A stretch of 64,000 nucleotides of DNA from Bradyrhizobium yuanmingense (GTDB taxonomy: Bacteria; Pseudomonadota; Alphaproteobacteria; Rhizobiales; Xanthobacteraceae). The notes under the pieces were generated by a model. The model was given only the letters and a program-made list of their open reading frames with translations, had not been told where the DNA came from and did no database searches. Positions within the stretch are counted from its first letter, which is position 1. The number at the start of each line of letters is the position of its first letter. Positions 1 to 9,065 of this stretch are shown here, one piece after another. A program made the position numbers and the translations under genes. The stretch spans positions 248,001 through 312,000 of the forward strand of contig NZ_JARFML010000005.1 in the NCBI RefSeq assembly GCF_029167105.1, given 5' to 3'.

Positions 1-2925
1 GAGGATGCGCTCCTCGCCCGGTGGGTTGTTGCCGCTGAGGCGGACATAGACGAGCTGGCTCACGGAGGCGCCGGCATCGATACCGGGAAAGCCGCCCTCG
101 CGCAGGATCGCGGCTTCCAGCGTCAGCTGCGGCGACAGGCCCATGCGGACCTGCTTGCCGGTCGGCGGCTGGCCGGTCTTGTAGTCGAGGATGGCATAGC
201 CGCCGCCCTTGCGGCGTTCGATGCGGTCGGCGCGCGCAGAAAGGCGGAAGCTGCGCTGAGGATCCAGCATGATCGAGATCTCGCCGCGGGTCTCCGCGAC
301 GATCGCCTCGATCACATCGCGCCGCGCTGCCTCCCATTCGCCGAACCAGCGCGCGATGCGCTGGAAGCGCGGCCACCACAGCGCCCGTGCCTCGGGCCGC
401 TCCATCAGCGGTGCAAAGTGCTTCTCGCCGATCGCGCGCAGAACACGCGCGGGATCGTCCGGCAAACGCGTCGCATAGCTTTCCGTGAATTCGCCGATGG
501 CATCGTGAATCGCCGAACCGCGATCGGCGGCCGAGAGCGGCATGTCGACCGGGTCGAGCGCATCGAGCCGCAAGATGCGTTTGGCGTAGATCGTGTAGGG
601 ATCGCGCAGCCAGTCTTCGATCTCGGTGACCGACATCTTGAGCGGCCGTGTCGCGCGTGGCGGTCGCGGTTCCGGCTGCTTGATCGGCTTGACGTCGTCG
701 GGCTGGTCGAGCGCCGCGGCGAACTGCACGTATGTCTCGCCGGCGCGAACGGCCGCCTTCCAGAGCTCGTCGCCGGCGACCGCCTCGAGCCGATGCAGGA
801 AGCGCGAGGCCACCGCCGGCGCGCCGCCGGCCTTGGCGGAGTGGGTGAGAATCACCTCGTCGCCGCCAAGCAATTGCGCGAAGTCATGGGCGGACAGGCC
901 GATACGGCGCTCCGGCAGATCGAGCCCGAGCTCGTGCCGCATCGGCCGGCTGAGCCAGGGATCGATGCGCGGTGCCGGCGGCCAGACGCCTTCGATCAGG
1001 CCGCCGACGATGATGCGGTCGGACTGCATCAGTCGCGATTCCAGCGGGCCGTAGATTTGCAGCCGTGCGCCCGGCCTGTCCCGCCGCCGCACCGCGCGAT
1101 CGCCGAAGGCGGTCTGGAACACGTCCGCGTAGTCCGCTAGCTGCACCATCAATCCGCTGGTCGTGCCGCCGCGCAAGAGATCGTCGAAGGCGCCGGCGAG
1201 CGCGAGACCATCGCGATCCTCGAAAGCGAGCGGAATGCCCTGCTCGTCGCGCGACAGCTCGATCATGATCTCGCGATGGCGATGCGCGAGCTCGGCGAAA
1301 TCATAGGATTTCGAGGGCGGCAGGCTCTCGATCGGGGCCAATGCCTTTTGCAGGGCATCGATCAGAGCCTGGATGCGATCGAGATCCTCGGCCTTGAGAC
1401 GCGCCCGCGGCTCGGCGCGATGCAGCGCGGAGACCTCGCTGCGCCACAGCTTTGCCAGCTCCTCGCGGAAGCGGCTGAACTCGCGCAGGAGGCCGGCCGT
1501 GCTCGCAGGCGGACGCGTGCCGCGCAGCACCGCAAGCTCCAGGCTCTCGATTGCCATCTTCCATGCGCCCGGCGCGCGGCCGAGCCGGCACAGCGGATGC
1601 TTCAGCATCGCCAGCAGCGTCGGCGGCTCCAGGCCCTTGGTGGCGGCCTCTGCCGCAAGGCGCGCAAACGTGCCGGCGGAGGTTTCCATCAAGACGTCGC
1701 CGCCGGAATCGTCGAAGGCGAGATCCCATCGGGTTAGCGCCGCCATCACCCGCCGCGCCAGCGCGCGGTCGGGCGTCACCAGGGCAGCCGACTTGTCGAG
1801 ATGGCGCGCCTCGCGCATGGCGATGGCGATGGCGAGCGCTTCCATTTCAGGGTTGGGCGCTTCGACCACCGTGAGGTTCTTCATGCCGCCCGCGATCTTC
1901 GCGGCGACATCGGGATGTTTCAGCCGGTCGTGCCAGACCTCGGTCTTGGCGGACGGCCGCATCGATTCCGACGCGAGCAGGTCGCGGCCGTCTTCCGCTG
2001 GCGGCTGCAAAATCTCGACGTCGCTGCGCTTGATGCCTAAGCGTTGCAGCAGCGCATTCATGGCGTATTGCGGATGGTTCGAGGCCGGATGCTCCGCGAA
2101 CTTGCCAAGCGCGTCGCGCACGCCGCCGATGCTGCGCCAGGCGTCGTCGTCGAGATCGGTATCGAGGCCCGGCAGCACCACGGCGCCATGCGGCAGCAAC
2201 GCGACCGCATGGAGAAATTTTGCGGTGGCCGGCATCGAACCGGTCGAACCCGCCGCAACCACGGGGCCATTTGGATGCGCGGTCAAGCGCCTCGCTTCCG
2301 CGGCGATCAGAAGATCGCGCCGCGCGGCCGGCTCGATCCGATTGATCTCGGCGAGATGATCGGGCCAGGCGATGCGGGCGATGCGCAGGAATTCGAGCGA
2401 GTGCTGCCAGTAGCGGTCGAGATTATCGGGCACGAGGCCGTCGAGCGCGCTCCAGTCGACGCCGCGCGTCACCATGTCGTCGATCAGGCGCGCGAGATCG
2501 GAAGCCAGCGCCAGCGTCGAGGCGGGACCGCCCACCACCAGCGGCGCCAGCACCGGGCCCTTGGCCCAGGCGGCGACGAGCTGCGCCAGCGTCAGGCGCC
2601 GTTCGAGCTCGCCCAGGCGCGGCGGAATGTCCAGCGGCGCGGTCCCGGAAAACTGCTCGCTCTCGCCCGCGAAAGCGAGCTCGTCCTCGTCGATGTCGCC
2701 GAGCGCAACGATGCGCGGCAGCACGACGGCATCCGCCTTCATCTCGTCGAGGAAGATCTCGCGCACGACCCGCATGGCACGCCGCGTCGGCAGATACAGC
2801 GTGGCATCCGCCAGCCGCGCCGGTTCCTTGCGCGCTTCGAATCCCTCGACCAGCCGGCCATCGAGCAGGGCCGAGACCACCGTGCGCAGGAACGGAACTG
2901 AGATGGGAACGCTGAAGACGCGCAT
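1..2925 (-). CDS. addB: Double-strand break repair protein AddB (C-terminus cut by window edge)
   Basis: Subunit of the AddAB helicase-nuclease, which processes double-strand DNA ends for RecA-dependent recombination. The reading frame is open from the ATG at 2925 to base 1 (975 codons). The start MRVFSVPISVPFLR and the following LYLPTRRA stretch are typical of the alphaproteobacterial AddB type. Near the left edge the frame encodes AILDYKTG, the PD-(D/E)XK nuclease motif, so most of the nuclease domain is inside the window and probably only several tens of residues are missing. addA normally follows on the same strand and would lie beyond the left edge. It is the last gene visible of the divL to addB minus-strand series, separated from the murU-like gene by a 209-bp gap holding a palindromic repeat. 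Identity is by recognition of the family, not a search. Confidence 0.93.
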   Translation of the reverse strand, partial: MRVFSVPISVPFLRTVVSALLDGRLVEGFEARKEPARLADATLYLPTRRAMRVVREIFLDEMKADAVVLPRIVALGDIDEDELAFAGESEQFSGTAPLDIPPRLGELERRLTLAQLVAAWAKGPVLAPLVVGGPASTLALASDLARLIDDMVTRGVDWSALDGLVPDNLDRYWQHSLEFLRIARIAWPDHLAEINRIEPAARRDLLIAAEARRLTAHPNGPVVAAGSTGSMPATAKFLHAVALLPHGAVVLPGLDTDLDDDAWRSIGGVRDALGKFAEHPASNHPQYAMNALLQRLGIKRSDVEILQPPAEDGRDLLASESMRPSAKTEVWHDRLKHPDVAAKIAGGMKNLTVVEAPNPEMEALAIAIAMREARHLDKSAALVTPDRALARRVMAALTRWDLAFDDSGGDVLMETSAGTFARLAAEAATKGLEPPTLLAMLKHPLCRLGRAPGAWKMAIESLELAVLRGTRPPASTAGLLREFSRFREELAKLWRSEVSALHRAEPRARLKAEDLDRIQALIDALQKALAPIESLPPSKSYDFAELAHRHREIMIELSRDEQGIPLAFEDRDGLALAGAFDDLLRGGTTSGLMVQLADYADVFQTAFGDRAVRRRDRPGARLQIYGPLESRLMQSDRIIVGGLIEGVWPPAPRIDPWLSRPMRHELGLDLPERRIGLSAHDFAQLLGGDEVILTHSAKAGGAPAVASRFLHRLEAVAGDELWKAAVRAGETYVQFAAALDQPDDVKPIKQPEPRPPRATRPLKMSVTEIEDWLRDPYTIYAKRILRLDALDPVDMPLSAADRGSAIHDAIGEFTESYATRLPDDPARVLRAIGEKHFAPLMERPEARALWWPRFQRIARWFGEWEAARRDVIEAIVAETRGEISIMLDPQRSFRLSARADRIERRKGGGYAILDYKTGQPPTGKQVRMGLSPQLTLEAAILREGGFPGIDAGASVSQLVYVRLSGNNPPGEERIL

Positions 2926-3029
2926 GGGCTGCCTGATTCGAAGGATCAGGCAATATAGGGAGACGGGGTCAAATGGTCATGGGTGGAGGAGGAGTCGTCC
3001 CCACTGTTCGCCGGACCGTTACAGGTCTC

Positions 3030-3112
3030 GTAGGGTGGGCAAAGCGAAGCGTGCCCGCGCATTTTGGAGAGAGATGGTGGGCACGGCGCAAGAGCGCCTT
3101 TGCCCACCCTAC
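3030..3112. repeat. Palindromic intergenic repeat, family A (GTAGGGTGGGC ends)
   Basis: The element begins GTAGGGTGGGCAAAG and ends CTTTGCCCACCCTAC, so its ends form a long inverted repeat with GTGCCC/GGGCAC sub-arms inside. A second copy lies at 25264-25359. Both sit in intergenic DNA next to a gene end. It resembles the dispersed REP-like palindromes of Bradyrhizobium genomes. Confidence 0.85.
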
Positions 3113-3134
3113 CGCACCGTCTTCGAGGCAGCCC

Positions 3135-3857
3135 CTACGCCACGCTCTCCAGAAACGCCTCTTCCGCGGCGTGCACGGCATCGGGCGTGCCGACATGCAT
3201 CCAGACGCCGTCGAGGCGCAAGCCGAACAGCCGTTCCTGCTCGCCCGCGCGATCGAACATCTTCGTCAGCGAGAATTCGCCCTTGGGTGCGTCCACGAAG
3301 ATCGCGGGCGACATGATCGCGGCGCCGGCATAGACGAACGGGACGACCTCCTTCTCCTTGCGCTTGCGCAAGGCGCCGTCGGGCAGCATGCCGTAATCGC
3401 CGCGGCCGCCATAGCCGATGCTGGTCGCGGTCGGCGCCATCAGCAGCAGGATATCCATTCGATCGGGATCGAAGTTTTCAGCGAGCCGCAAAAGGTTGGA
3501 GCGCACACCGTCGATCCACAGCGTGTCGGAATTGACGTGGAAGAACGGCGCATCGCCGAGCAGCGGCAGTGCCTTGACGACGCCGCCGCCGGTGCCGAGC
3601 ACCTGGTCGCGCTCGTCGGAGATTGTCACGCGCGGAAGCTGGCGTGATGCGACGTGGTCAATGATCTGGTCCGGCAAATAGTGCACGTTGACCACCGCCT
3701 CGGTCACGCCGGCCTGGCCGAGCTTGTCGAGCACGTGGTCGAGCAACGGCTGGCCTGCGACCGGCACCATCGGCTTCGGCATCTTGTCCGTCAGGGGGCG
3801 CATGCGCAGGCCAAACCCTGCGGCGAGCACCATGGCTTTGGTCGGTTTGACGGACAT
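3135..3857 (-). CDS. murU: Sugar-1-phosphate nucleotidyltransferase, MurU-like
   Basis: A 240-residue nucleotidyltransferase-fold protein. The N-terminal signature LAAGFGLRMRPLTDKMPKPM is the nucleotide-binding loop of NDP-sugar pyrophosphorylases, and VNSDTLWIDG holds the metal-binding Asp. MurU makes UDP-MurNAc from MurNAc-1-phosphate in the cell-wall recycling route that bypasses de novo synthesis. The MurU assignment rests on size and on the nearby AmgK-type kinase domain, which would supply the substrate; family membership alone would allow a mannose-1-phosphate guanylyltransferase-like enzyme. I start at MSVKPTKAM (ATG at 3857) because the upstream 21 codons add only a charged extension before the conserved core. 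Confidence 0.8.
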   Translation of the reverse strand: MSVKPTKAMVLAAGFGLRMRPLTDKMPKPMVPVAGQPLLDHVLDKLGQAGVTEAVVNVHYLPDQIIDHVASRQLPRVTISDERDQVLGTGGGVVKALPLLGDAPFFHVNSDTLWIDGVRSNLLRLAENFDPDRMDILLLMAPTATSIGYGGRGDYGMLPDGALRKRKEKEVVPFVYAGAAIMSPAIFVDAPKGEFSLTKMFDRAGEQERLFGLRLDGVWMHVGTPDAVHAAEEAFLESVA

Positions 3858-3975
3858 CCTTCCCCTTTTCAGACCTTTCGCGTTCGCAGCAATCCTAACA
3901 CGAGGCTCGATCTGCCGCACCGCATCTCAACCGCCTTAACCACCCGCCGTGACGGTTGTACGACGGGTGTTGCCG

Positions 3976-4293
3976 TCACGCCCCAACGGCTGTGGAACGT
4001 ACCTTCTTCTTCTTGTCGCCGATCTTGAGGAAATTGACGCCGATCTGGTCGCCATTGACCCAGGCCAGCTCGCAACGCCGGTAGGCGAGCCCTGTGGACG
4101 ACAGCAGGAGAAAGAATTCCTTCAGATGCAGGCCTTCGACCGAGCCGTCGATGGTCAGCTTGGCGCCGGTCTCGGAGACGTCCTCCATGGTGCAGTCGCG
4201 CCGCCAGGTGCCGTCGATTCCCATCATCTGGGCCGAAAACCCGCGCTCAAAAATAACCCGGCTATTTCCGCGCTGATCCGCTTTCGCTGCCAT
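3976..4293 (-). CDS. Small PilZ-domain protein
   Basis: A 105-residue protein that is essentially a single PilZ domain. It shows the RxxxR motif (R8 and R12) and the later DVSETG, matching [D/N]xSxxG; together these form the cyclic-di-GMP pocket in the family. There is no second domain, so it would act as a stand-alone c-di-GMP receptor or adaptor. It lies between the TsaE-AmgK fusion and the MurU-like gene on the same strand, with gaps of 87 and 118 bp, so it may be co-transcribed. The tail is Lys-rich (GDKKKKVRS). Ligand binding is inferred from motifs. The target is unknown. Confidence 0.85.
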   Translation of the reverse strand: MAAKADQRGNSRVIFERGFSAQMMGIDGTWRRDCTMEDVSETGAKLTIDGSVEGLHLKEFFLLLSSTGLAYRRCELAWVNGDQIGVNFLKIGDKKKKVRSTAVGA

Positions 4294-4380
4294 CTGCCCC
4301 GCTCCAGCCCCGCAATGTTCCGGCTCCCTCGGCGCCAGAATAGCGACATCTTGGCTAACGGCCGGTAAATCGGTCCTGAA

Positions 4381-5898
4381 TCAGCCCGGCGGCGGGACGT
4401 TGGCGAGATACCAGTCGCGCAGATGGGCGAGCGCGGGATGCGCCAGCGAGCGCTGGAGATAGGTCCAGATCCGCGGCTGATGGCGCAGGTAATGCGGCTT
4501 GCCGTCGCGGCGGTTGAGCCGGGCGAAGGTGCCGAGCAGGCGCGTGTTCCGCTGCGCCGACATGATCGCGTAGAGCTCGGCGAAGCCGGCGGCGTCGAAG
4601 CTCGTGTCCTGCGCCCGCCGCGCCTTGATGTAGCGCGACAGCAGCGTCAGCTCGATGGTCTCGGGTACGTCGATGCGGGCGTCCTGGAGCAGCGACACCA
4701 CGTCGTAGGATTGCGGCCCCAGCACGGCGTCCTGGAAATCGATCACGCCGACGCGTTCGACACCGTTGCGCTCGCCGAGCCAGATCAGATTGGGCGAGTG
4801 ATAATCGCGGATGATCCACGTCCTCGGCGCCGCCAGCGGCCTCTTCAGCAATTCGCGCCACATCGCAAAAAATTCCGCGCGCGCCTCGTCGCTCAGCGGC
4901 GCGTTGCGATCGGGCAAATACCATTCCGGCATCAACCCGATCTCGATCAGCAGCGCTTCGACGTCGAAGACGGGGATCGCGTAGGTCTGCCCGTCTAGCG
5001 GCAGCGTCTCCGGTAGCGTCTTGCCGTGCAGCATCGCCAGCACGTCGGTGGCGGCTTCGTAGCGCTCGAGAATCGGCCGCGGCGGATCGCCCTCGATCAC
5101 GCCCTCGCTGCCGAAATCCTCGGAGATCAGAAAGCCCTGGTCGAGATCGAAATGATGGATCGCAGGCGCGGAGATCCCCTGCGCCCGCAGCCCTTCGTCG
5201 ATGGCGACGAAGGGTTTTACGTTCTCGGCCAGATGCACCGCGGCGCTGTAGGATTTTCCGTGGTAGAGCGCCGCGCCGTCGGGCCGCTGCGGGAAGTTCA
5301 TGAGGATGACGATTTCCTCGTCGCGCACGAGCCGCGCATAGGAGCGCGTCGAGGCGTCGCCCGGCATGCGCTTGCGCGTGGCATCGATGTAACCGGATGC
5401 GTCGAGGAATTCGCGCAGCGCCTTCAGCCGCGCAACTGTAGCTGCGCCCTTGCCGTGACCGGTGATGTCGGCGGCGCGCGCACTCGAGCCCAGCGCCGGC
5501 CGGTGCGTCAGCGCGATGTCGATGCGGTCCTCGGGCATTGCGGACGGTGCGCGCTCCGGCCATTCGATCAGCACCAGCGTGGCATCGGGCAGCGGCGACA
5601 GCCCGATCTCCTCGAGCTCGCTCTCGTCCTCGACACGGTAGAGATCGGCATGCAGCACCGGGAAGGGCGGCAGCTCGTAGCCCTGCACCAGCGTGAAGGT
5701 CGGGCTCGGCACTTCCAGCGCATCGTCACCGGCGAGATAGCGGATCAGGCTGCGCGCCGCCGCGGTCTTGCCGGCGCCGAGATCGCCGGTGAGGGTGATG
5801 ACGTCCCCGGGGCCGACCAGCAGCGCGAGGTCGGCCATCAATTGCGCCGTGGCCGTCTCGTTGTGAAGCGCGACGGAGAATGTGGTTGTTTCCGTCAT
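4381..5898 (-). CDS. tsaE: TsaE - AmgK fusion: tRNA t6A ATPase plus cell-wall amino-sugar kinase
   Basis: A 505-residue two-domain protein. Residues 1 to about 150 are TsaE, the P-loop ATPase of the tRNA t6A pathway, with Walker A GDLGAGKT at 38-45 and the PSPTFTLVQGY motif. Residues from about 165 onward form an aminoglycoside-phosphotransferase-like kinase with IIRDYHSPNLIW (catalytic loop) and VIDFQDAVLGP (Mg-binding DFQDA). That second domain matches AmgK, which phosphorylates MurNAc/GlcNAc at the anomeric position. Its start codon overlaps the divL stop by 4 bp (ATGA), so translation is probably coupled. The MurU-like gene lies two genes downstream. The partner TsaB is encoded far away, at 54629-55324. 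Fusion of the two domains is a direct reading of one uninterrupted frame. Confidence 0.9.
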   Translation of the reverse strand: MTETTTFSVALHNETATAQLMADLALLVGPGDVITLTGDLGAGKTAAARSLIRYLAGDDALEVPSPTFTLVQGYELPPFPVLHADLYRVEDESELEEIGLSPLPDATLVLIEWPERAPSAMPEDRIDIALTHRPALGSSARAADITGHGKGAATVARLKALREFLDASGYIDATRKRMPGDASTRSYARLVRDEEIVILMNFPQRPDGAALYHGKSYSAAVHLAENVKPFVAIDEGLRAQGISAPAIHHFDLDQGFLISEDFGSEGVIEGDPPRPILERYEAATDVLAMLHGKTLPETLPLDGQTYAIPVFDVEALLIEIGLMPEWYLPDRNAPLSDEARAEFFAMWRELLKRPLAAPRTWIIRDYHSPNLIWLGERNGVERVGVIDFQDAVLGPQSYDVVSLLQDARIDVPETIELTLLSRYIKARRAQDTSFDAAGFAELYAIMSAQRNTRLLGTFARLNRRDGKPHYLRHQPRIWTYLQRSLAHPALAHLRDWYLANVPPPG

Positions 5899-8399
5899 TC
5901 GGCGGCGTCGCGATGCGCCGCCTGGTCGGTCGGGAAATCGCAGATCACGACCGTGCCGCGGCCGACGATCGAATCCACCCGCACCTTGCCGCCATGCAGC
6001 TCGACGAAGGAGCGCACCAGCGACAGGCCGAGCCCGGCGCCGCGGTGACGCGAGCCCTGCGAGCGGCTTTCGAACCAGTTGAACACCTTGTCCTTCATGT
6101 CGGCAGGTATTCCAGGGCCCGAATCTGTCACGGTGAAGACCACGCTGCGTTCGGTGCGCCGCGCGCTGATGCCGACGGTGGAATCCTGTGGAGAAAACCC
6201 GACGGCGTTGGCGAGAAGGTTATAGAGCACCTGCACCACGCGCTTCTCGTCGCCGACGAAGCTGCCGACGTCGGGCGCGATCTCGACCTTGAGGCGGATG
6301 CGGTCGGTGGCGAGCCGGTCCTGGATACCCTCGGCGGCAAGCTCGATGGCCTTGCTGACGTCGACCTGCCCGAGTTCCAGCTTCATCGCGCCGGCGTCGA
6401 TGGTGGCGAGATCCAGGATGTTGTTGGTGAGCGCGAGCAGCGCGTTGGTCGATTTGGTGACGTAGTCGAGATATTCGGCCTGCTTCGGCGTCAGCGGTCC
6501 GGTCGAGGGATCGCTGAGGAAATGCGCAAAGCCGATGATGGTGGTGAGCGGCGAGCGCAGCTCGTAGGAGACGTGGTGGACGAAATCCACCTTCATCTGG
6601 TCGGCCGCCTCCAGCGCCTCGTTGCGCTCGCGTAGCGCGCGCTCGACATTCTCGGTGTCGGTGATGTCCTGGAACGTCAGCATGGTGGCGCCGTCCGGCA
6701 GCGGCCGGATCATGCCGTCGAGCACGCTGCCGTCCTTGCGCTCCAGCTTCAGCGGCACGTCGGCGCGGTTCTCGATCGCGGTGATGGCCTCGCGGATCTG
6801 GCGCCAGACTTGCGGATCGTCGAACAGCTGATGGCACCAGCCTTCCACCGTCTGGATATGCGGCTCGTCGCGCATGGCATCGCTCGACAGCTTCCACATC
6901 CGCACGAAGGCCGGATTGAACAGCTGCGCCTTGCCGTTGCTGCCGAACACCGCGACGCCCTCGGCGAGGCTGTCCAGCGTCTCGCGCTGGACGCGGATCA
7001 GGCCGTCGAAGCGGCGGGCGAGGTCGAGGCTTTCGGTGACGTCGTCGAACAGGTAGGTGACGCCGCCTTCCGGGTTCGGCGTGGTGACGACCGAGAGCGC
7101 GCGGCCGTCAGGCAGGAACCAGGTGTCCTTGGCAGTCTCGACCGCGCGATAGGCCTCGTGCAGCTTGGCCTTCCAGGCGCGGAAATCCGGCTGCTCCGGC
7201 AATTTGCGCGCGGCGCGGAGCTGGTCGAGCACGCTGGAATCGTCCGGATGGGCGTCGAGGAAGTTGCGATCCAGATCCCACAGCCGGCGATAGGAATCGT
7301 TGTAGAAGGCAAGGCGCCGCTGGCCGTCGAACACGGCGACGCCGGAGGAGAGCTGGTCGAGCGTGCGGCGGTGCGCTTCCGCCATGCGCACCAGCGCCGA
7401 GCTCAGCGCATCCGCCTCGCTGGCATCGATGGCGACGCCGACGCTGCCGCTGCCGACATTGACGGCGCGCACGTCGTAGATGCGCCGTTCGCCGCCGACG
7501 ACGATCGGCAGCCGCGAGGTGAAATTGGCGGCGTCCTTGAGCCCCCGCTCCATCGCATTGCGGTCGTCGCTGTCGAGCAGCTCGAGCTTGCGCTCCTGGG
7601 CATCGATGGCGCTGGTCGCCTCGGTGGCGCGCACATAGGCCGGGTTGGCGTAGGTCAGGGCGCCGTTCTCCCCCTTCGCCCAGATCGGCCACGGTGCGGC
7701 CGCGGCAAAGCCGCGAAGCATCTCGGTCTCGTCGGAGAGCGCCTTGTAGCGCAGATGGGTCTCGGCCAGATCGCGGCGGAGGCCCGAGAGCTCGCGAATG
7801 CGGACGATGGCCTGGCCGCCGATGGCGCGCCCGATCGCTTCCAGCATATGGCCGTGCGCGGTGGTCAGCGTCAGCTGGAACCCGTCGCCGCGCTCGCGCA
7901 GTGCGTCGACCGCATGGTCCATCAGCAGCGCCGGCTCCGGCGGCAGCCAGGTTCCAAACGCCAGCACGCGCTGCGGCGAGGAATCGCGCGGCAGCACCAA
8001 CGCGATATCGCCGGAAATCTGCGCGCGGTTGTCGCCCGCCGGCCACGAGATCAGGATCTGCGGCTCGGCGAACAGCAGCGCGCCGAAGCGGTCGGCCTGG
8101 AGCTGAAGTTCCCCGATCCGCGCGCGCAGCCGCGCCTCGTTCTTCGCCGTGCGCACCCGCGTCCGCATCAACAGGATCGCGGCCATCACCGAGAAGCCGA
8201 GCAGGGCCAGCGCGGTGGCGAGCACCGCGAGTTCCTGCCGGTTGAAATCCATCACGAGGGAGAGGGTGTCGATGAGGTCGGCGGCCTTGGCCGGCGCAGC
8301 CGGCAGCAGCGCTGCGAGAGCGCCTCCCACCAAGCCGTTGCGCGCCAGCGATGTGCACGACAACAGCGTCCGACGCATCGACACGATCACGCCTGACAT
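5895..8399 (-). CDS. divL: DivL-like PAS sensor pseudo-histidine kinase (Tyr at the phospho-acceptor site)
   Basis: 834 residues: an N-terminal membrane segment (about residues 45-75), a PAS-rich middle, then dimerization/phosphoacceptor and ATPase domains. The DHp helix reads FVHHVSYELRSPLTTIIGFA, where ordinary kinases have SHELR. Tyr612 replaces the phospho-accepting His, as in Caulobacter DivL (Tyr550). The catalytic domain is intact in outline: N box LYNLLANAVGFS, G1 DSGPGIP and G2 GAGLGLSLVRS. DivL works in the alphaproteobacterial DivK-CckA-CtrA cell-cycle pathway, sensing DivK rather than acting as an orthodox kinase. The gene leads a minus-strand series and overlaps tsaE-amgK by 4 bp, the same neighbour order as in other alphaproteobacteria. 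The start could also be at Met8. Confidence 0.88.
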   Translation of the reverse strand: MSGVIVSMRRTLLSCTSLARNGLVGGALAALLPAAPAKAADLIDTLSLVMDFNRQELAVLATALALLGFSVMAAILLMRTRVRTAKNEARLRARIGELQLQADRFGALLFAEPQILISWPAGDNRAQISGDIALVLPRDSSPQRVLAFGTWLPPEPALLMDHAVDALRERGDGFQLTLTTAHGHMLEAIGRAIGGQAIVRIRELSGLRRDLAETHLRYKALSDETEMLRGFAAAAPWPIWAKGENGALTYANPAYVRATEATSAIDAQERKLELLDSDDRNAMERGLKDAANFTSRLPIVVGGERRIYDVRAVNVGSGSVGVAIDASEADALSSALVRMAEAHRRTLDQLSSGVAVFDGQRRLAFYNDSYRRLWDLDRNFLDAHPDDSSVLDQLRAARKLPEQPDFRAWKAKLHEAYRAVETAKDTWFLPDGRALSVVTTPNPEGGVTYLFDDVTESLDLARRFDGLIRVQRETLDSLAEGVAVFGSNGKAQLFNPAFVRMWKLSSDAMRDEPHIQTVEGWCHQLFDDPQVWRQIREAITAIENRADVPLKLERKDGSVLDGMIRPLPDGATMLTFQDITDTENVERALRERNEALEAADQMKVDFVHHVSYELRSPLTTIIGFAHFLSDPSTGPLTPKQAEYLDYVTKSTNALLALTNNILDLATIDAGAMKLELGQVDVSKAIELAAEGIQDRLATDRIRLKVEIAPDVGSFVGDEKRVVQVLYNLLANAVGFSPQDSTVGISARRTERSVVFTVTDSGPGIPADMKDKVFNWFESRSQGSRHRGAGLGLSLVRSFVELHGGKVRVDSIVGRGTVVICDFPTDQAAHRDAAE

Positions 8400-8606
8400 A
8401 GTTGCCCCAAGACGCGGAAATTCAAGACCGCACGAATTTGCGCGCGGCGACCCCCCGTCGCGCGCGAATCAAAAGACAATACCCTCACCGCGACTCCGCC
8501 GGTAAGAGTCCAGATCGTGAACGCAAAGGCGGCCCCAAAAAAATGCGGGGCGTGCGGTTCCAAGGCGCGTGGTTCCGCGGATGATTTCGGCTGGAGTTGT
8601 CTTGGG

Positions 8607-9065
8607 TTAGCGCCCCGTCGAGCCAAAACCGCCGGCGCCGCGACCGGTCGCCGACAAGGTGACGACGGGAACCAGCGCGGCCTGCAGCACCGGCGCGATC
8701 ACCATCTGCGCGATGCGCTCGCCGCGCTTGATCACGAAAGGCGCGGTGCCGTGATTGATCAGGATCACCTTGATCTCGCCGCGGTAGTCCGCATCGATCG
8801 TGCCCGGCGAATTCAGCACGGTGACGCCGTGCTTGGCCGCCAGCCCCGAACGCGGCCGCACCTGCGCCTCGTGTCCGGGCGGCAAGGCGATGGCAAGGCC
8901 CGTCGGCACCAGCGCGTATTGGCCTGGTGCGAGCGTCATGGGCTCGTTGTCCGGCACCGCCGCCATCAAATCCAGGCCGGCGGCCTCGCTGGTCTGATAG
9001 GTCGGCAGCGGCAGGCCCTCAGCGTGGGCGAGGCGTTGCAGCTCGACGGTAATCTCGGTGCTCAA
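8607..9065 (-). CDS. dut: Deoxyuridine 5'-triphosphate nucleotidohydrolase (dUTPase)
   Basis: A 152-residue homotrimeric dUTPase that hydrolyses dUTP to dUMP, keeping uracil out of DNA and feeding thymidylate synthesis. The conserved motifs are visible in order: [30 protein letters not shown] (catalytic Asp), GERIAQMVI and the C-terminal [12 protein letters not shown] lid. Its start overlaps the coaBC stop by 4 bp (ATGA), the usual coaBC-dut arrangement, so whatever controls coaBC should control dut. The 207 bp between its stop and the divL start shows no further gene. Confidence 0.97.
   Translation of the reverse strand: MSTEITVELQRLAHAEGLPLPTYQTSEAAGLDLMAAVPDNEPMTLAPGQYALVPTGLAIALPPGHEAQVRPRSGLAAKHGVTVLNSPGTIDADYRGEIKVILINHGTAPFVIKRGERIAQMVIAPVLQAALVPVVTLSATGRGAGGFGSTGR

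Noticed and set aside
418-1140. Long plus-strand open frame opposite addB
   Set aside because: It is antisense to addB, whose minus-strand translation is clearly AddB. High GC in this genome keeps many opposite frames open.
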